Shown here piece after piece: positions 55,209 through 63,256 of a stretch of DNA of 64,000 nt. Origin of the DNA: Leeuwenhoekiella marinoflava DSM 3653. GTDB lineage: Bacteria; Bacteroidota; Bacteroidia; Flavobacteriales; Flavobacteriaceae. The stretch lies in the NCBI RefSeq assembly GCF_900129005.1, contig NZ_FQUN01000004.1, positions 248,001 to 312,000 on the forward strand, in the 5' to 3' direction. The notes beneath the pieces were generated by a model, which had not been told where the DNA came from, ran no database searches, and saw only the letters and a program-made list of their open reading frames with translations. The position numbers were made by a program, and so were the translations under genes. How positions within the stretch are numbered: position 1 is the first letter of the stretch; the number at the start of each line of letters is the position of its first letter.

Positions 55209-56033
55209 ATGTCCTATAATTTATTAAAAGGAAAACGAGGTATAATCTTTGGCGCGCTTGATGAAAATTCTATTGCGTGGAAAACCGCAGAACGTGTTCA
55301 CGAAGAAGGCGGAACCTTTGTATTGACAAATGCTCCTATTGCAATGCGTATGGGAAGCATCAATAAACTTGCAGAAAAAACAGGATCAAAAATTATTCCT
55401 GCTGATGCAACTTCAGTTGAAGATTTAGAGGCACTTGTTGCCGGTGCAGTTGAAGAATTAGGTGGTAAAATAGACTTTGTTCTTCATAGTATTGGGATGT
55501 CTATTAACGTGCGTAAAGGACGTCACTATACCGATCAAAAATACGATTGGACTCAGAAGGGAACAGACGTGAGTGCAATGTCTTTTCACAAGACGATGCA
55601 GGTGCTTTATAAGCAAGATGCTATGAATGAGTGGGGAAGTATTGTTGCTTTGACTTACATGGCTGCACAACGTGTTTTTCCTGATTATAATGATATGGCA
55701 GATAATAAAGCCTATTTAGAAAGTATCGCGCGTAGTTTTGGTTATTTCTTCGGAAGAGATAAGAAAGTACGAGTGAATACAATTTCTCAATCTCCAACGC
55801 CTACTACAGCTGGTCAAGGAGTGAAGGGTTTTGATGGTTTTATCGCTTATGCAGATAAAATGAGTCCGTTAGGAAACGCTAGTGCTCAGGATTGTGCAGA
55901 TTACACCGTTTCTTTATTTTCAGACTTAACTAAAAAAGTAACGCTTCAAAATTTATTCCACGATGGTGGCTTCAGTAATATGGGAGTTAGCGATGCAGTG
56001 ATGGAAGCTTTTGTAGAAGCAGAAAAAAAATAA
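55209..56033 (+). CDS. fabI: enoyl-[acyl-carrier-protein] reductase
   Basis: 274-aa short-chain-dehydrogenase enzyme that does the last reduction in fatty-acid elongation. Nucleotide loop GIIFGALDENSIAWKTA, LHSIGMSINVRKG, catalytic Y-x-x-M-x3-K region in YNDMADNKAYLESIARSFG, and TISQSPTPTTAGQGVKGFDG. Compared with enterobacterial FabI it has an insert around residues 100-125 (KGRHYTDQKYDWTQKG), typical of Bacteroidetes. Monocistronic with own -7 box and terminator. Confidence 0.94.
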   Translation: MSYNLLKGKRGIIFGALDENSIAWKTAERVHEEGGTFVLTNAPIAMRMGSINKLAEKTGSKIIPADATSVEDLEALVAGAVEELGGKIDFVLHSIGMSINVRKGRHYTDQKYDWTQKGTDVSAMSFHKTMQVLYKQDAMNEWGSIVALTYMAAQRVFPDYNDMADNKAYLESIARSFGYFFGRDKKVRVNTISQSPTPTTAGQGVKGFDGFIAYADKMSPLGNASAQDCADYTVSLFSDLTKKVTLQNLFHDGGFSNMGVSDAVMEAFVEAEKK

Positions 56034-56050
56034 GCTTAGGCTAAAATTTT

Positions 56051-56086
56051 AAAATGCCCGAAGTCGATGACTTTCGGGCATTTTTT
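56051..56086 (+). terminator. terminator of fabI
   Basis: Hairpin aaaatgcccgaagtc (56051-56065) pairing with gactttcgggcatttt (56069-56084) with one bulged T, followed by a T run. About 20 bp after the fabI stop. Confidence 0.88.
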
Positions 56087-56206
56087 ATGAAATAACCTAT
56101 CATTCTATAATCGAATAAAAGCAGCCTTCCATTTAAGTTTTTACACATTTTAATCTCAATTATAGAGTAAAACGTAATTTAGCCAAACGAATACTACGCA
56201 CATAAT

Positions 56207-57205
56207 ATGTCAATAGAACTTTCCATAATAATTCCCGTTTATAACAGACCTCAAGAGGTGCAGGAACTGTTAGAAAGTTTTGAGAAGCAGACTTATGCTA
56301 AAGCTTATGAGATTGTCATTGTAGAAGATGGTTCTACTAAAAGCTCAAAGGAAGTTTGTGAATCTTTTAAAAACTTGAATATTAATTATTTGTTTAAAGA
56401 GAATTCTGGCCCTGGAGCTTCCCGTAATTATGGAATGCAACGTGCACAAGGAAACTATTTTATCATTTTTGATAGTGATTGTGTGTTGCCAGATAACTAT
56501 TTAAAGTTGGTAGCAGATTCTTTGGAGACTGATTATGTTGACTTTTTTGGAGGTCCGGATGCGGCTCATGAAGATTTCACGTCTTTACAAAAGGCAATTA
56601 ATTATGTGATGACCTCGTTATTTACTACAGGAGGAATACGCGGAAGAAAAGAAGTGAACAGCAAATTTGAACCCCGTAGCTTTAATATGGGGATTTCAAA
56701 AAATGCATTTGAAGCTTCGGCTGGATTTGGAAAAATTCATCCCGGGGAAGATCCGGATTTAAGTATAAGACTTTGGGATTTAGGTTTTGACTCTCGATTG
56801 ATTTCAGAAGCATTTGTATATCATAAACGCCGAATTTCTTGGTCTAAATTTTATACGCAGGTTAGAAAGTTTGGTACGGTTAGGCCTATTCTTACCAACT
56901 GGCATCCAAAAACTGCTAAGCTTACCTATTGGTTTCCTACGTGTTTTATGCTAGGTTTAATTACGGCTTTCATTCTGGCAATGTTTGAGATTTATTTACC
57001 TGTATTGTGTGTTTTAGGTTATCTTGTTTTGATTGCTTTAGATTCCTCAATAAAAAATAAAAGCTTAGAAATAGGCTTATTTTCTGTTTGGGCGGTCCTG
57101 GTTCAGTTTGTAGGTTACGGTTTTGCTTTTCTGGAATCTAAAATCAAAATAGGCTTGCTCAAAAAGGATCCTGAACAAGAATACCCGGACTTATTTTTTA
57201 AATAA
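56207..57205 (+). CDS. family 2 glycosyltransferase with C-terminal membrane helices
   Basis: 332-aa GT-A fold transferase. N-terminal ELSIIIPVYNRPQEVQELL, the nucleotide-sugar site YEIVIVEDGS and metal motif IFDSDCVLP (D-x-D), and acceptor region GKIHPGEDPDLSIRLW (E-D). Two to three membrane helices follow (about 250-315) that anchor it to the inner membrane. Substrate unknown; likely envelope polysaccharide or glycolipid. 17 bp upstream of the YbbR-like gene, so possibly co-transcribed. Confidence 0.9.
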   Translation: MSIELSIIIPVYNRPQEVQELLESFEKQTYAKAYEIVIVEDGSTKSSKEVCESFKNLNINYLFKENSGPGASRNYGMQRAQGNYFIIFDSDCVLPDNYLKLVADSLETDYVDFFGGPDAAHEDFTSLQKAINYVMTSLFTTGGIRGRKEVNSKFEPRSFNMGISKNAFEASAGFGKIHPGEDPDLSIRLWDLGFDSRLISEAFVYHKRRISWSKFYTQVRKFGTVRPILTNWHPKTAKLTYWFPTCFMLGLITAFILAMFEIYLPVLCVLGYLVLIALDSSIKNKSLEIGLFSVWAVLVQFVGYGFAFLESKIKIGLLKKDPEQEYPDLFFK

Positions 57206-57222
57206 TTTTAATTGAATAATAT

Positions 57223-58167
57223 ATGGCAGATCGTAAAAAACGTAGTAAAAACGCAAACCTTCGGGTTTTTATGACTATTTTGGTAGTTGTGGCTACAATA
57301 TCTGTCATGATAAAATTGAATCGAAATTTCAGTTTTACGGTAAAAGTTCCGTTGAAGTTTCAGAATTTATCTGAAGATCAGATTTTAAAATCCGCATCTA
57401 CAAATACTGTAGAAGTAACAGGAGAGGCTAGTGGTTACGATTATTTTAAATATCGTTTCTTCTCTCAGGATTTTCCAATAGATTTATCACAGCTTTCCAG
57501 AACTAAAGGTCGTTCATATTATGTTTTTAATAATGAGAATGACGCTTTAAAAGGAAGTTTAGTTGATAGCGAAATCACCTCTTTTAAACCCGATACCGTA
57601 TTTTTTGATTTGGATAGAAATTTTGAAAAAAGAATTCCAATTATAGCAAGATATGATATCACGTATGCGCCGGGTTATGGCAGTTTAGAAGGGTTTAAGA
57701 TGCAACCAGATTCTATAACCATTCGTGGTCCACAAAGCGAAGTGGATACCATTTCAAGAGTGTATACCGAAGAATTAAAGTTTCAGGATGTGCGTAATTC
57801 TATAGCAGATAGTCTCAATCTAACTTTTGTAAACGACATACCATTAGTAAAGCTTTCTCCCAGTCGTGTTGCATATGCTTTGACTGTAGATAAATTTACA
57901 GAAGGTAATGTATCGGTTCCGCTTCAGCTTATAAATGTTCCGGCAAATGTCACAGCTAAAGTATTTCCTAAACGGGTTAATGTGATTTTTAATGTGAATT
58001 TGAATAACTATGAGCAGGTAAAATCATCAGACTTTAAAGTTGTGGTAGATTTTAATGAGGTTGATAACCTTTCTACTTCATTAACACCTCAGGTTCTTGA
58101 TGCTCCAGAATATGTGCGCGATATTCGTTTAAGCGAGAGCACTGTTCAATATCTTTTAGTAAAATGA
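57223..58167 (+). CDS. YbbR-like domain protein
   Basis: 314-aa membrane-anchored protein: basic N-terminus ADRKKRSKNANLRVF, one helix (about 15-32), then repeats of a YbbR-type beta domain (FKMQPDSITIRGPQSEVDTI is the best unit, about 160-180). YbbR proteins in Firmicutes (CdaR) regulate the c-di-AMP cyclase; no cyclase is encoded nearby, so that role is not implied here. The start of coaE overlaps its end by 4 bp. Confidence 0.85.
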   Translation: MADRKKRSKNANLRVFMTILVVVATISVMIKLNRNFSFTVKVPLKFQNLSEDQILKSASTNTVEVTGEASGYDYFKYRFFSQDFPIDLSQLSRTKGRSYYVFNNENDALKGSLVDSEITSFKPDTVFFDLDRNFEKRIPIIARYDITYAPGYGSLEGFKMQPDSITIRGPQSEVDTISRVYTEELKFQDVRNSIADSLNLTFVNDIPLVKLSPSRVAYALTVDKFTEGNVSVPLQLINVPANVTAKVFPKRVNVIFNVNLNNYEQVKSSDFKVVVDFNEVDNLSTSLTPQVLDAPEYVRDIRLSESTVQYLLVK

Positions 58168-58757
58168 TCACAGTAGGAATTACCGGCGGAATAGGTAGTG
58201 GAAAAACCACGATTGCAAAGTATTTTTCCTCAGAATTCGGCATTCCTGTTTACTATGCAGATACTGAAGCTAAAGCTTTAATGAATACAGAAGCTTTGCG
58301 AAAACCTATTAAAGAACTTCTCGGAGAAGCAGCTTATGTTGAAGAAAAGTTAGATCGTAAGTATGTAGCAAGTAAAGTTTTTAATGATAGAGATTTATTA
58401 GAGCAACTCAATCAAATTGTGCACCCGGCAGTAGGTGAACATTTCAAAAAATGGATTTCTCAACAAGATGCTCCATACATTTTAAAAGAAGCTGCAATAC
58501 TCTTTGAGAATGGTACGGCTTCAGCACTAGATTATATTATTCTTATTACAGCGCCTAAAAAATTGCGAATTCAACGTGTTTTAGAGAGAGACGATTCTAC
58601 CGTTGAAGACATAGAAAACCGAATGAATAAGCAATGGGATGATGTAAAAAAGATTCCGTTAGCAGATTTTATAATAGAGAATATAGAATTGGATAACAGC
58701 AAACTACAGGCTAAAAATATTCATCGACAAATCTTGCGAGACCGCGTAAATACATAG
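58164..58757 (+). CDS. coaE: dephospho-CoA kinase
   Basis: 197-aa kinase for the final step of coenzyme-A synthesis. P-loop TVGITGGIGSGKTTIAKYF, PVYYADTEAK, a DRKYVASKVFNDR segment, the lid HPAVGEHFKKW and LKEAAILFENG. The 4-bp overlap with the YbbR-like gene is a conserved flavobacterial arrangement. No terminator seen before the two-component genes 65 bp on. Confidence 0.96.
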   Translation: MITVGITGGIGSGKTTIAKYFSSEFGIPVYYADTEAKALMNTEALRKPIKELLGEAAYVEEKLDRKYVASKVFNDRDLLEQLNQIVHPAVGEHFKKWISQQDAPYILKEAAILFENGTASALDYIILITAPKKLRIQRVLERDDSTVEDIENRMNKQWDDVKKIPLADFIIENIELDNSKLQAKNIHRQILRDRVNT

Positions 58758-58810
58758 CTCATTCTTGTTAACATTTGGTTAAACCACCAAAGCGCTAAAT
58801 GTTAAAATCA

Positions 58811-58818
58811 TACATTTG
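58811..58818 (+). promoter_or_regulatory. -7 promoter box of the two-component operon
   Basis: TACATTTG (TAnnTTTG) ends 4 nt before the ATG at 58823, and lies inside a possible longer frame from 58799. No good -33 element at the right distance, so the call is tentative. Confidence 0.38.
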
Positions 58819-58822
58819 GACT

Positions 58823-60394
58823 ATGAATAAAAATCTATTTGTACTCCTTGTCGTGCTGATGAGCCTATCTCTCATAGGCATCATTTTTGTGCAGGGCTAT
58901 TGGATATCAAATAGTATTGAAGCAAAGCGTGGTCAATTTGCTTTTAACGCCAAACAGGTCTTAAAAGAAGTCTCCCGTGATATTCAAATGAAAGAAGTAA
59001 ATGCCTGGTACAATCCGGTGTTGAGAATGCGGGATAGTCTTGGGGTTCCTGATGATGTGAGTTTGTATGATTTGATCTACAAGCAAGATGATTCCCTTAC
59101 TAACGAGTCTTTTATTTTTAGAAACAGTATTGTAGAGCAGGATTATAAATTGAGTGCACCTATTCTTGATTATGAAGTTGACAGCCTCAAATTTAAAAAA
59201 TACCTACAGCGACAATATACTCAAATTATAGACAAAAATGATATTGATAATCCTGAGGTAAATCGTACCAAAGTATTGACCAGAATGTCAGATCTAAGCG
59301 AGATAGAGCGTTATAATATTGAGCAGGCTGTGATGTATATAACACGTAAAATACCCATTCATAAACGTGTTGAAGAAGAAGAACTAGAGCGTTTGCTAAC
59401 TATGGAGTTAGCAGAGCGTGATATGGAAACTAATTTTGAGTATGCTGTATATAGTAACAATTTAGTTACTAATGTTCGCTCAGAAGATTTTGACTTACAA
59501 TCTCCAGATCAGAATTTCAGTGTTCCTTTATTTACAGATAACGAAGGTAACAACGATTACGAGTTGGTAGCTAATTTTCCGGGAGAAAAAAAATTTGTGG
59601 TTTCTTCTGTGATAGGAATGGGAGGGCTAAGCATTTTGTTTACGTTGATTATTGTTATTGCTTATAGCAGTGCTTTGCAGCAATTGGTTAAACAGCGTCA
59701 GATTTCAGAAATTAAAACTGATTTTATAAATAACATGACGCACGAGTTTAAGACGCCGATTGCGACGATAAATTTAGCGTTAGATGCTATTAAAAATCCT
59801 AAAATAAACGGAAATCCTGAAGCACTAATGCGTTATATGGGGATGATAAGGGAGGAAAATAAACGTATGCATGCTCAGGTGGAGAATGTATTGCGTATTT
59901 CTAAACTTGAGAAAAATGAACTTGATATCCGCAAAGAGCGTTTAAAACTTCACGATATTATTGAAGATGCAATCTCTCATATAGAGCTTATCGTAGAAGA
60001 TAAGCAAGGATATATTAATACACATTTTGGTGCGGTAAAAAGTTCGGTATTGGCTAATGAGTCACATTTTACAAATGTGCTGGTCAATATTTTAGATAAC
60101 GCTGTGAAGTATTCTACAGATGTGCCCAAGATTGATATCTATACAGAAAACTTAAAGAATTTTATTCTGGTAAAAATTAAAGACCAGGGAGATGGAATGA
60201 CTAAACAGGTTCAGAAAAAAATATTTGACAAATTTTATCGCGAGCATACCGGCGATATACATAACGTAAAAGGACACGGCCTCGGCTTAGCTTATGCAAA
60301 GCGTATGGTAGAAGATCACGCAGGTGAGATCTGGGTACAAAGTGAGAAGGGCAAAGGCAGTACGTTCATAATTAAATTACCACTAATATTTTAA
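58823..60394 (+). CDS. sensor histidine kinase (RprX-like)
   Basis: 523-aa inner-membrane kinase. Two membrane helices (about 5-26 and 262-283) flank a periplasmic sensor of about 235 residues with no named fold seen. Then HisKA with phospho-acceptor His307 in NNMTHEFKTPIATI and an HATPase domain with N box NILDNAVKYS, G1 KDQGDGM and G2 GHGLGLAYAKRMV. The frame also opens at 58799, but MNKNLFVLLVVLM gives a normal N-terminal helix. The partner response regulator follows after 5 bp. The pairing resembles the RprX/RprY system of Bacteroides. Confidence 0.93.
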   Translation: MNKNLFVLLVVLMSLSLIGIIFVQGYWISNSIEAKRGQFAFNAKQVLKEVSRDIQMKEVNAWYNPVLRMRDSLGVPDDVSLYDLIYKQDDSLTNESFIFRNSIVEQDYKLSAPILDYEVDSLKFKKYLQRQYTQIIDKNDIDNPEVNRTKVLTRMSDLSEIERYNIEQAVMYITRKIPIHKRVEEEELERLLTMELAERDMETNFEYAVYSNNLVTNVRSEDFDLQSPDQNFSVPLFTDNEGNNDYELVANFPGEKKFVVSSVIGMGGLSILFTLIIVIAYSSALQQLVKQRQISEIKTDFINNMTHEFKTPIATINLALDAIKNPKINGNPEALMRYMGMIREENKRMHAQVENVLRISKLEKNELDIRKERLKLHDIIEDAISHIELIVEDKQGYINTHFGAVKSSVLANESHFTNVLVNILDNAVKYSTDVPKIDIYTENLKNFILVKIKDQGDGMTKQVQKKIFDKFYREHTGDIHNVKGHGLGLAYAKRMVEDHAGEIWVQSEKGKGSTFIIKLPLIF

Positions 60395-60399
60395 ACATA

Positions 60400-61119
60400 A
60401 TGGAAACAGAAAACAAAAAAATCTTACTCGTAGAGGACGATCCAAATTTCGGAACGGTTCTTAAAGACTACCTTTCAATGAACGACTATGACGTTACCCA
60501 CGCCAAAAATGGAATGGAAGGCTTTGAGAAATTTAAAAAAGACGACTTTGATCTGTGTATCTTAGATGTGATGATGCCTTATAAAGATGGTTTTACATTG
60601 GCAAAAGAAATACGCGAGAAAAATGAAGATGTGCCTATTATTTTCTTAACCGCTAAGGCGATGAAAGAAGATGTATTAAAAGGATACAAAGTAGGGGCAG
60701 ATGATTATTTAAATAAGCCTTTTGATAGTGAAGTATTGCTTATGAAGATCAAAGCAATTATGATGCGTAAGGCTACAGATTCTGTTGCAGATAGCAAACA
60801 GTTTGAATTTAATATAGGTAACTTCTTCTTGAATTCTAAACTGCGTTTCTTAACGTATAAAGATGAAGAAGCTAACAAGCTTTCTCCTAAAGAAAATGAA
60901 TTGTTACGTCTGTTAGCATTGCATGAAAATGATTTAATGCCTCGTGAACTGGCTCTTACAAAAATATGGAGAGACGATAACTACTTTACATCTCGTAGTA
61001 TGGATGTTTATATCGCAAAATTGCGTAAATATCTTAAGCGTGATGACACGGTAGAGATACTCAATATTCACGGTGAAGGTTTCCGCCTTGTAGTTAAGAG
61101 TGAAGAAGAAAAAAAATAG
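60400..61119 (+). CDS. OmpR-family response regulator (RprY-like)
   Basis: 239-aa regulator. Receiver domain with acidic pocket VEDDPNFG (Asp13, Asp14), phospho-acceptor Asp56 (CILDVMMP), Thr in IFLTAKA and Lys in YLNKPFD; C-terminal winged helix (about 135-235) with KLSPKENELLRLLALHEND and SRSMDVYIAKLRKYLK recognition helix, ending ILNIHGEGFRLVV. Cognate to the kinase encoded 5 bp upstream. Targets are unknown. Followed by a palindromic terminator shared with miaA. Confidence 0.95.
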   Translation: METENKKILLVEDDPNFGTVLKDYLSMNDYDVTHAKNGMEGFEKFKKDDFDLCILDVMMPYKDGFTLAKEIREKNEDVPIIFLTAKAMKEDVLKGYKVGADDYLNKPFDSEVLLMKIKAIMMRKATDSVADSKQFEFNIGNFFLNSKLRFLTYKDEEANKLSPKENELLRLLALHENDLMPRELALTKIWRDDNYFTSRSMDVYIAKLRKYLKRDDTVEILNIHGEGFRLVVKSEEEKK

Positions 61120-61129
61120 TGGTATAGAT

Positions 61130-61157
61130 AAGAGTGTCTCTTTAAAGAGACACTCTT
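61130..61157. terminator. bidirectional terminator, perfect 28-bp palindrome
   Basis: aagagtgtctcttt (61130-61143) followed directly by its reverse complement aaagagacactctt (61144-61157). On the plus strand it follows the response-regulator stop and is trailed by a T-rich tract; on the minus strand it overlaps the last codons and stop of miaA (stop at 61142-61144). Confidence 0.82.
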
Positions 61158-62050
61158 TCTTTTATCGTTTTTATAATATCTTCAGAAGGAGTTTTGCAAT
61201 CAAACCAGATTATAGACTCATCTTTACGATACCAGGTTAGCTGGCGCTTTGCGAAGCGTCTCGTGTTTTTCTTTATTTCTTCAATTGCAGTTTGCAGATC
61301 AAATCTTTCTTCAAAATAATTGAACAGCTCTCGGTAGCCTACTGTTTGTAGTGCATTGAGGTTTTTTTTGTGATGTAAGGAGTGCGCTTCTTCTAGAAGT
61401 CCGTTTTGCATCATGAGATCTACACGCAAATTTATTCGATTGTAAATAAGTTGTCGTTCTGCGGTTAACCCTATTTTTAAAGAATTAAAATTTCTCTTAA
61501 CCCTATTTTTAGCTAAAAAAGAGGAATAAGGTTTTCCTGTACCTATACCAATCTCAAGGGCGCGTATAAGGCGCTGTTTATTGTCTAAATCTATTTTTTG
61601 ATACTGAATAGGATCAAGATGTTTTAACTGATTCTGTAAAATTTCAATTCCTTCATTTTCCAGTTGCAGTATTAAGTCTTCCCGTATTTGCGAATCAACA
61701 TCTGGAAAACGATCTAAGCCATTAATTACCGCATCTACATAAAGACCGGAACCTCCTACCATAATCACAAAATCATGCACTTTAAAAAGTTCGTCGAGTT
61801 TAGCTATTGCTTCACTCTCAAATAAGCCAACGTTGTATTCTTCTTCTATAGAAATATGTTGAATGAAATGATGCTTTGCCTCGACCAATTCATCATCGTC
61901 AGGTACTGCAGTTCCGATTCTCATTTCTTTAAAAAATTGTCTGGAATCTGCAGAAAGAATTTCCGTATTAAAATGATTAGCTAGTTTGATGCCCAAGGCT
62001 GTTTTGCCAATTGCTGTAGGGCCTACAACAGCGATTAAAGTTTTATTCAT
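61142..62050 (-). CDS. miaA: tRNA dimethylallyltransferase
   Basis: 302-aa enzyme that prenylates A37 of tRNAs reading UNN codons. P-loop VVGPTAIGKTALGIKLA at the N-terminus, SADSRQFFKEMRIGTAVP, VGGSGLYVDAVINGLD and the C-terminal FAKRQLTWYRKDESIIWFD. Normal length. Its last codons (E-R-V-S-L-stop) form half of a transcription terminator palindrome. Its start overlaps the ion-channel gene by 8 bp. Confidence 0.97.
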   Translation of the reverse strand: MNKTLIAVVGPTAIGKTALGIKLANHFNTEILSADSRQFFKEMRIGTAVPDDDELVEAKHHFIQHISIEEEYNVGLFESEAIAKLDELFKVHDFVIMVGGSGLYVDAVINGLDRFPDVDSQIREDLILQLENEGIEILQNQLKHLDPIQYQKIDLDNKQRLIRALEIGIGTGKPYSSFLAKNRVKRNFNSLKIGLTAERQLIYNRINLRVDLMMQNGLLEEAHSLHHKKNLNALQTVGYRELFNYFEERFDLQTAIEEIKKNTRRFAKRQLTWYRKDESIIWFDCKTPSEDIIKTIKERVSL

Positions 62051-62888
62051 AATGGAGGCTGTATCCGCATTCGTGACAATACTTAGCTGAGTCTTGATGT
62101 TTTTTAGCTCCGCAATTTTGACAAACCTGAGTATTCAAATGAAGTTTCTGTGCATTCGGTTTTGGTTTATCTCCTTTGGCCATTTCGGCACTTACAATGC
62201 CTGTGGGGACAGCGATAATTCCATAGCCCATAATCATAATGATAGTTGCAATAAATTGACCTAAGGCAGTAATAGGGGCGATGTCACCAAAGCCAACTGT
62301 TGTCAACGTAACAATGCACCAGTAAACACTAACTGGTATACTTTTAAATCCGTGTTCAGGGCCTTCTACGATGTACATCAACGTGCCTGCGATTACCGAG
62401 AGAATCATTACTGCAAATAAGAAAACCAAAATTTTAGGTCTGCTATCTTTTAAAGCTTTTGCCAGTTTATTTCCTTCACCAATATACCGCGTGACTTTTA
62501 AAATCCTAAAAACGCGTAAGAGTCTTAATGCTCTAATAGTTAATAGTGCATTAGTACCCACTATAAAAAAGGACAAATACAACGGAATGGTTGATATGAG
62601 GTCAATCAAGCCGTAAAAGCTAAATATATATGCCGAAGGTTTTTTGATCGAAATCACTCTCAAAATGTATTCTATTGTAAAGAATATGGTTATGAGCCAT
62701 TCTCCAATGTAGAAATACTTACCGTATTCAGCCTGAAGGGTAGAGACGCTTTCAAGCATTACCAATACTACACTCAGAAAAATTAAAATAAGCAGTACAA
62801 CATCAAAGGATTTTCCGGCAGGAGTATCAGCTTCATAAATAATCTCATGAAGTTTGGTTTTCCAGGTATGTTTTTGTGGTTGTGTCAA
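62043..62888 (-). CDS. voltage-gated-type ion channel with C-terminal zinc ribbon
   Basis: 281-aa six-helix cation channel subunit. S1-S3 at about 27-47, 63-80 and 91-112; S4 carries R119, R122, R125, R128 and R134 (RALRLLRVFRILKVTR); S5 about 152-173; pore helix and filter TVGFGD at 197-202, the potassium-type signature; S6 about 210-232. The tail ends in a four-Cys zinc ribbon (C256, C259, C271, C274). Probably a homotetrameric voltage-sensing K+ channel. The ribbon is an unusual addition. Overlaps miaA by 8 bp and the small lipoprotein gene by 4 bp. Confidence 0.9.
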   Translation of the reverse strand: MTQPQKHTWKTKLHEIIYEADTPAGKSFDVVLLILIFLSVVLVMLESVSTLQAEYGKYFYIGEWLITIFFTIEYILRVISIKKPSAYIFSFYGLIDLISTIPLYLSFFIVGTNALLTIRALRLLRVFRILKVTRYIGEGNKLAKALKDSRPKILVFLFAVMILSVIAGTLMYIVEGPEHGFKSIPVSVYWCIVTLTTVGFGDIAPITALGQFIATIIMIMGYGIIAVPTGIVSAEMAKGDKPKPNAQKLHLNTQVCQNCGAKKHQDSAKYCHECGYSLHYE

Positions 62889-63253
62889 AGAGTTACATTT
62901 AGTTCTTCAAGTTTCTTTGCCAAAAGTTGTATATGAAATTCTGGTTTATATTCTATTTCAATAACTCCGTTTAAAGCTTTGTCACTGTATTTAGCTAAAG
63001 CTTTTTTTCCTTTTAAAACCTGTACTTTAGATATCCCCGAAGGAGGAATTTCTTCAATAAGTCTATCGTTGAGTTTGTAAAATTTGTTGTTCAGATGAGC
63101 AACATATAATGGGGTGTTTTTAGTAGCTGAAGTTGAAGCTCTACAAAGGAATTTTATCGGTTTATGTTCAGCGATTGGTTCACTCTCGACTTCATGAACA
63201 GAACAATTACAACAGCAAATAAGCAGGAAAACTAAAAATAGATTTTTTATCAT
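62885..63253 (-). CDS. small lipoprotein with TonB-plug-like segment
   Basis: 122-aa protein. Signal MIKNLFLVFLLICCCNC with several candidate lipobox cysteines (13-17). Residues about 48-103 read TPLYVAHLNNKFYKLNDRL, then ISKVQVLKGKKALAKYS and LNGVIEIEYK, the same order of elements as the plug domain of TonB-dependent receptors (P-L-Y-V-D-G, I-x-V-L-K-G-x-x-A-x-x-Y-G, N-G-V-I-x-I-x-T-K). There is no barrel. Similar isolated plug-like segments occur at the end of some Bacteroidetes M56/BlaR1-like proteins. Located between the channel gene (4-bp overlap) and the exonuclease gene (3 bp). Function unknown. Confidence 0.6.
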   Translation of the reverse strand: MIKNLFLVFLLICCCNCSVHEVESEPIAEHKPIKFLCRASTSATKNTPLYVAHLNNKFYKLNDRLIEEIPPSGISKVQVLKGKKALAKYSDKALNGVIEIEYKPEFHIQLLAKKLEELNVTL

Positions 63254-63256
63254 AGT

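Noticed and set aside
56207-58757. c-di-AMP signalling locus suggested by the YbbR-like gene
   Set aside because: No diadenylate cyclase or phosphodiesterase gene is present; the neighbours are a glycosyltransferase and coaE.
58799-58822. Eight-residue N-terminal extension of the histidine kinase
   Set aside because: Overlaps the -7 box and precedes a normal hydrophobic N-terminus starting at 58823.
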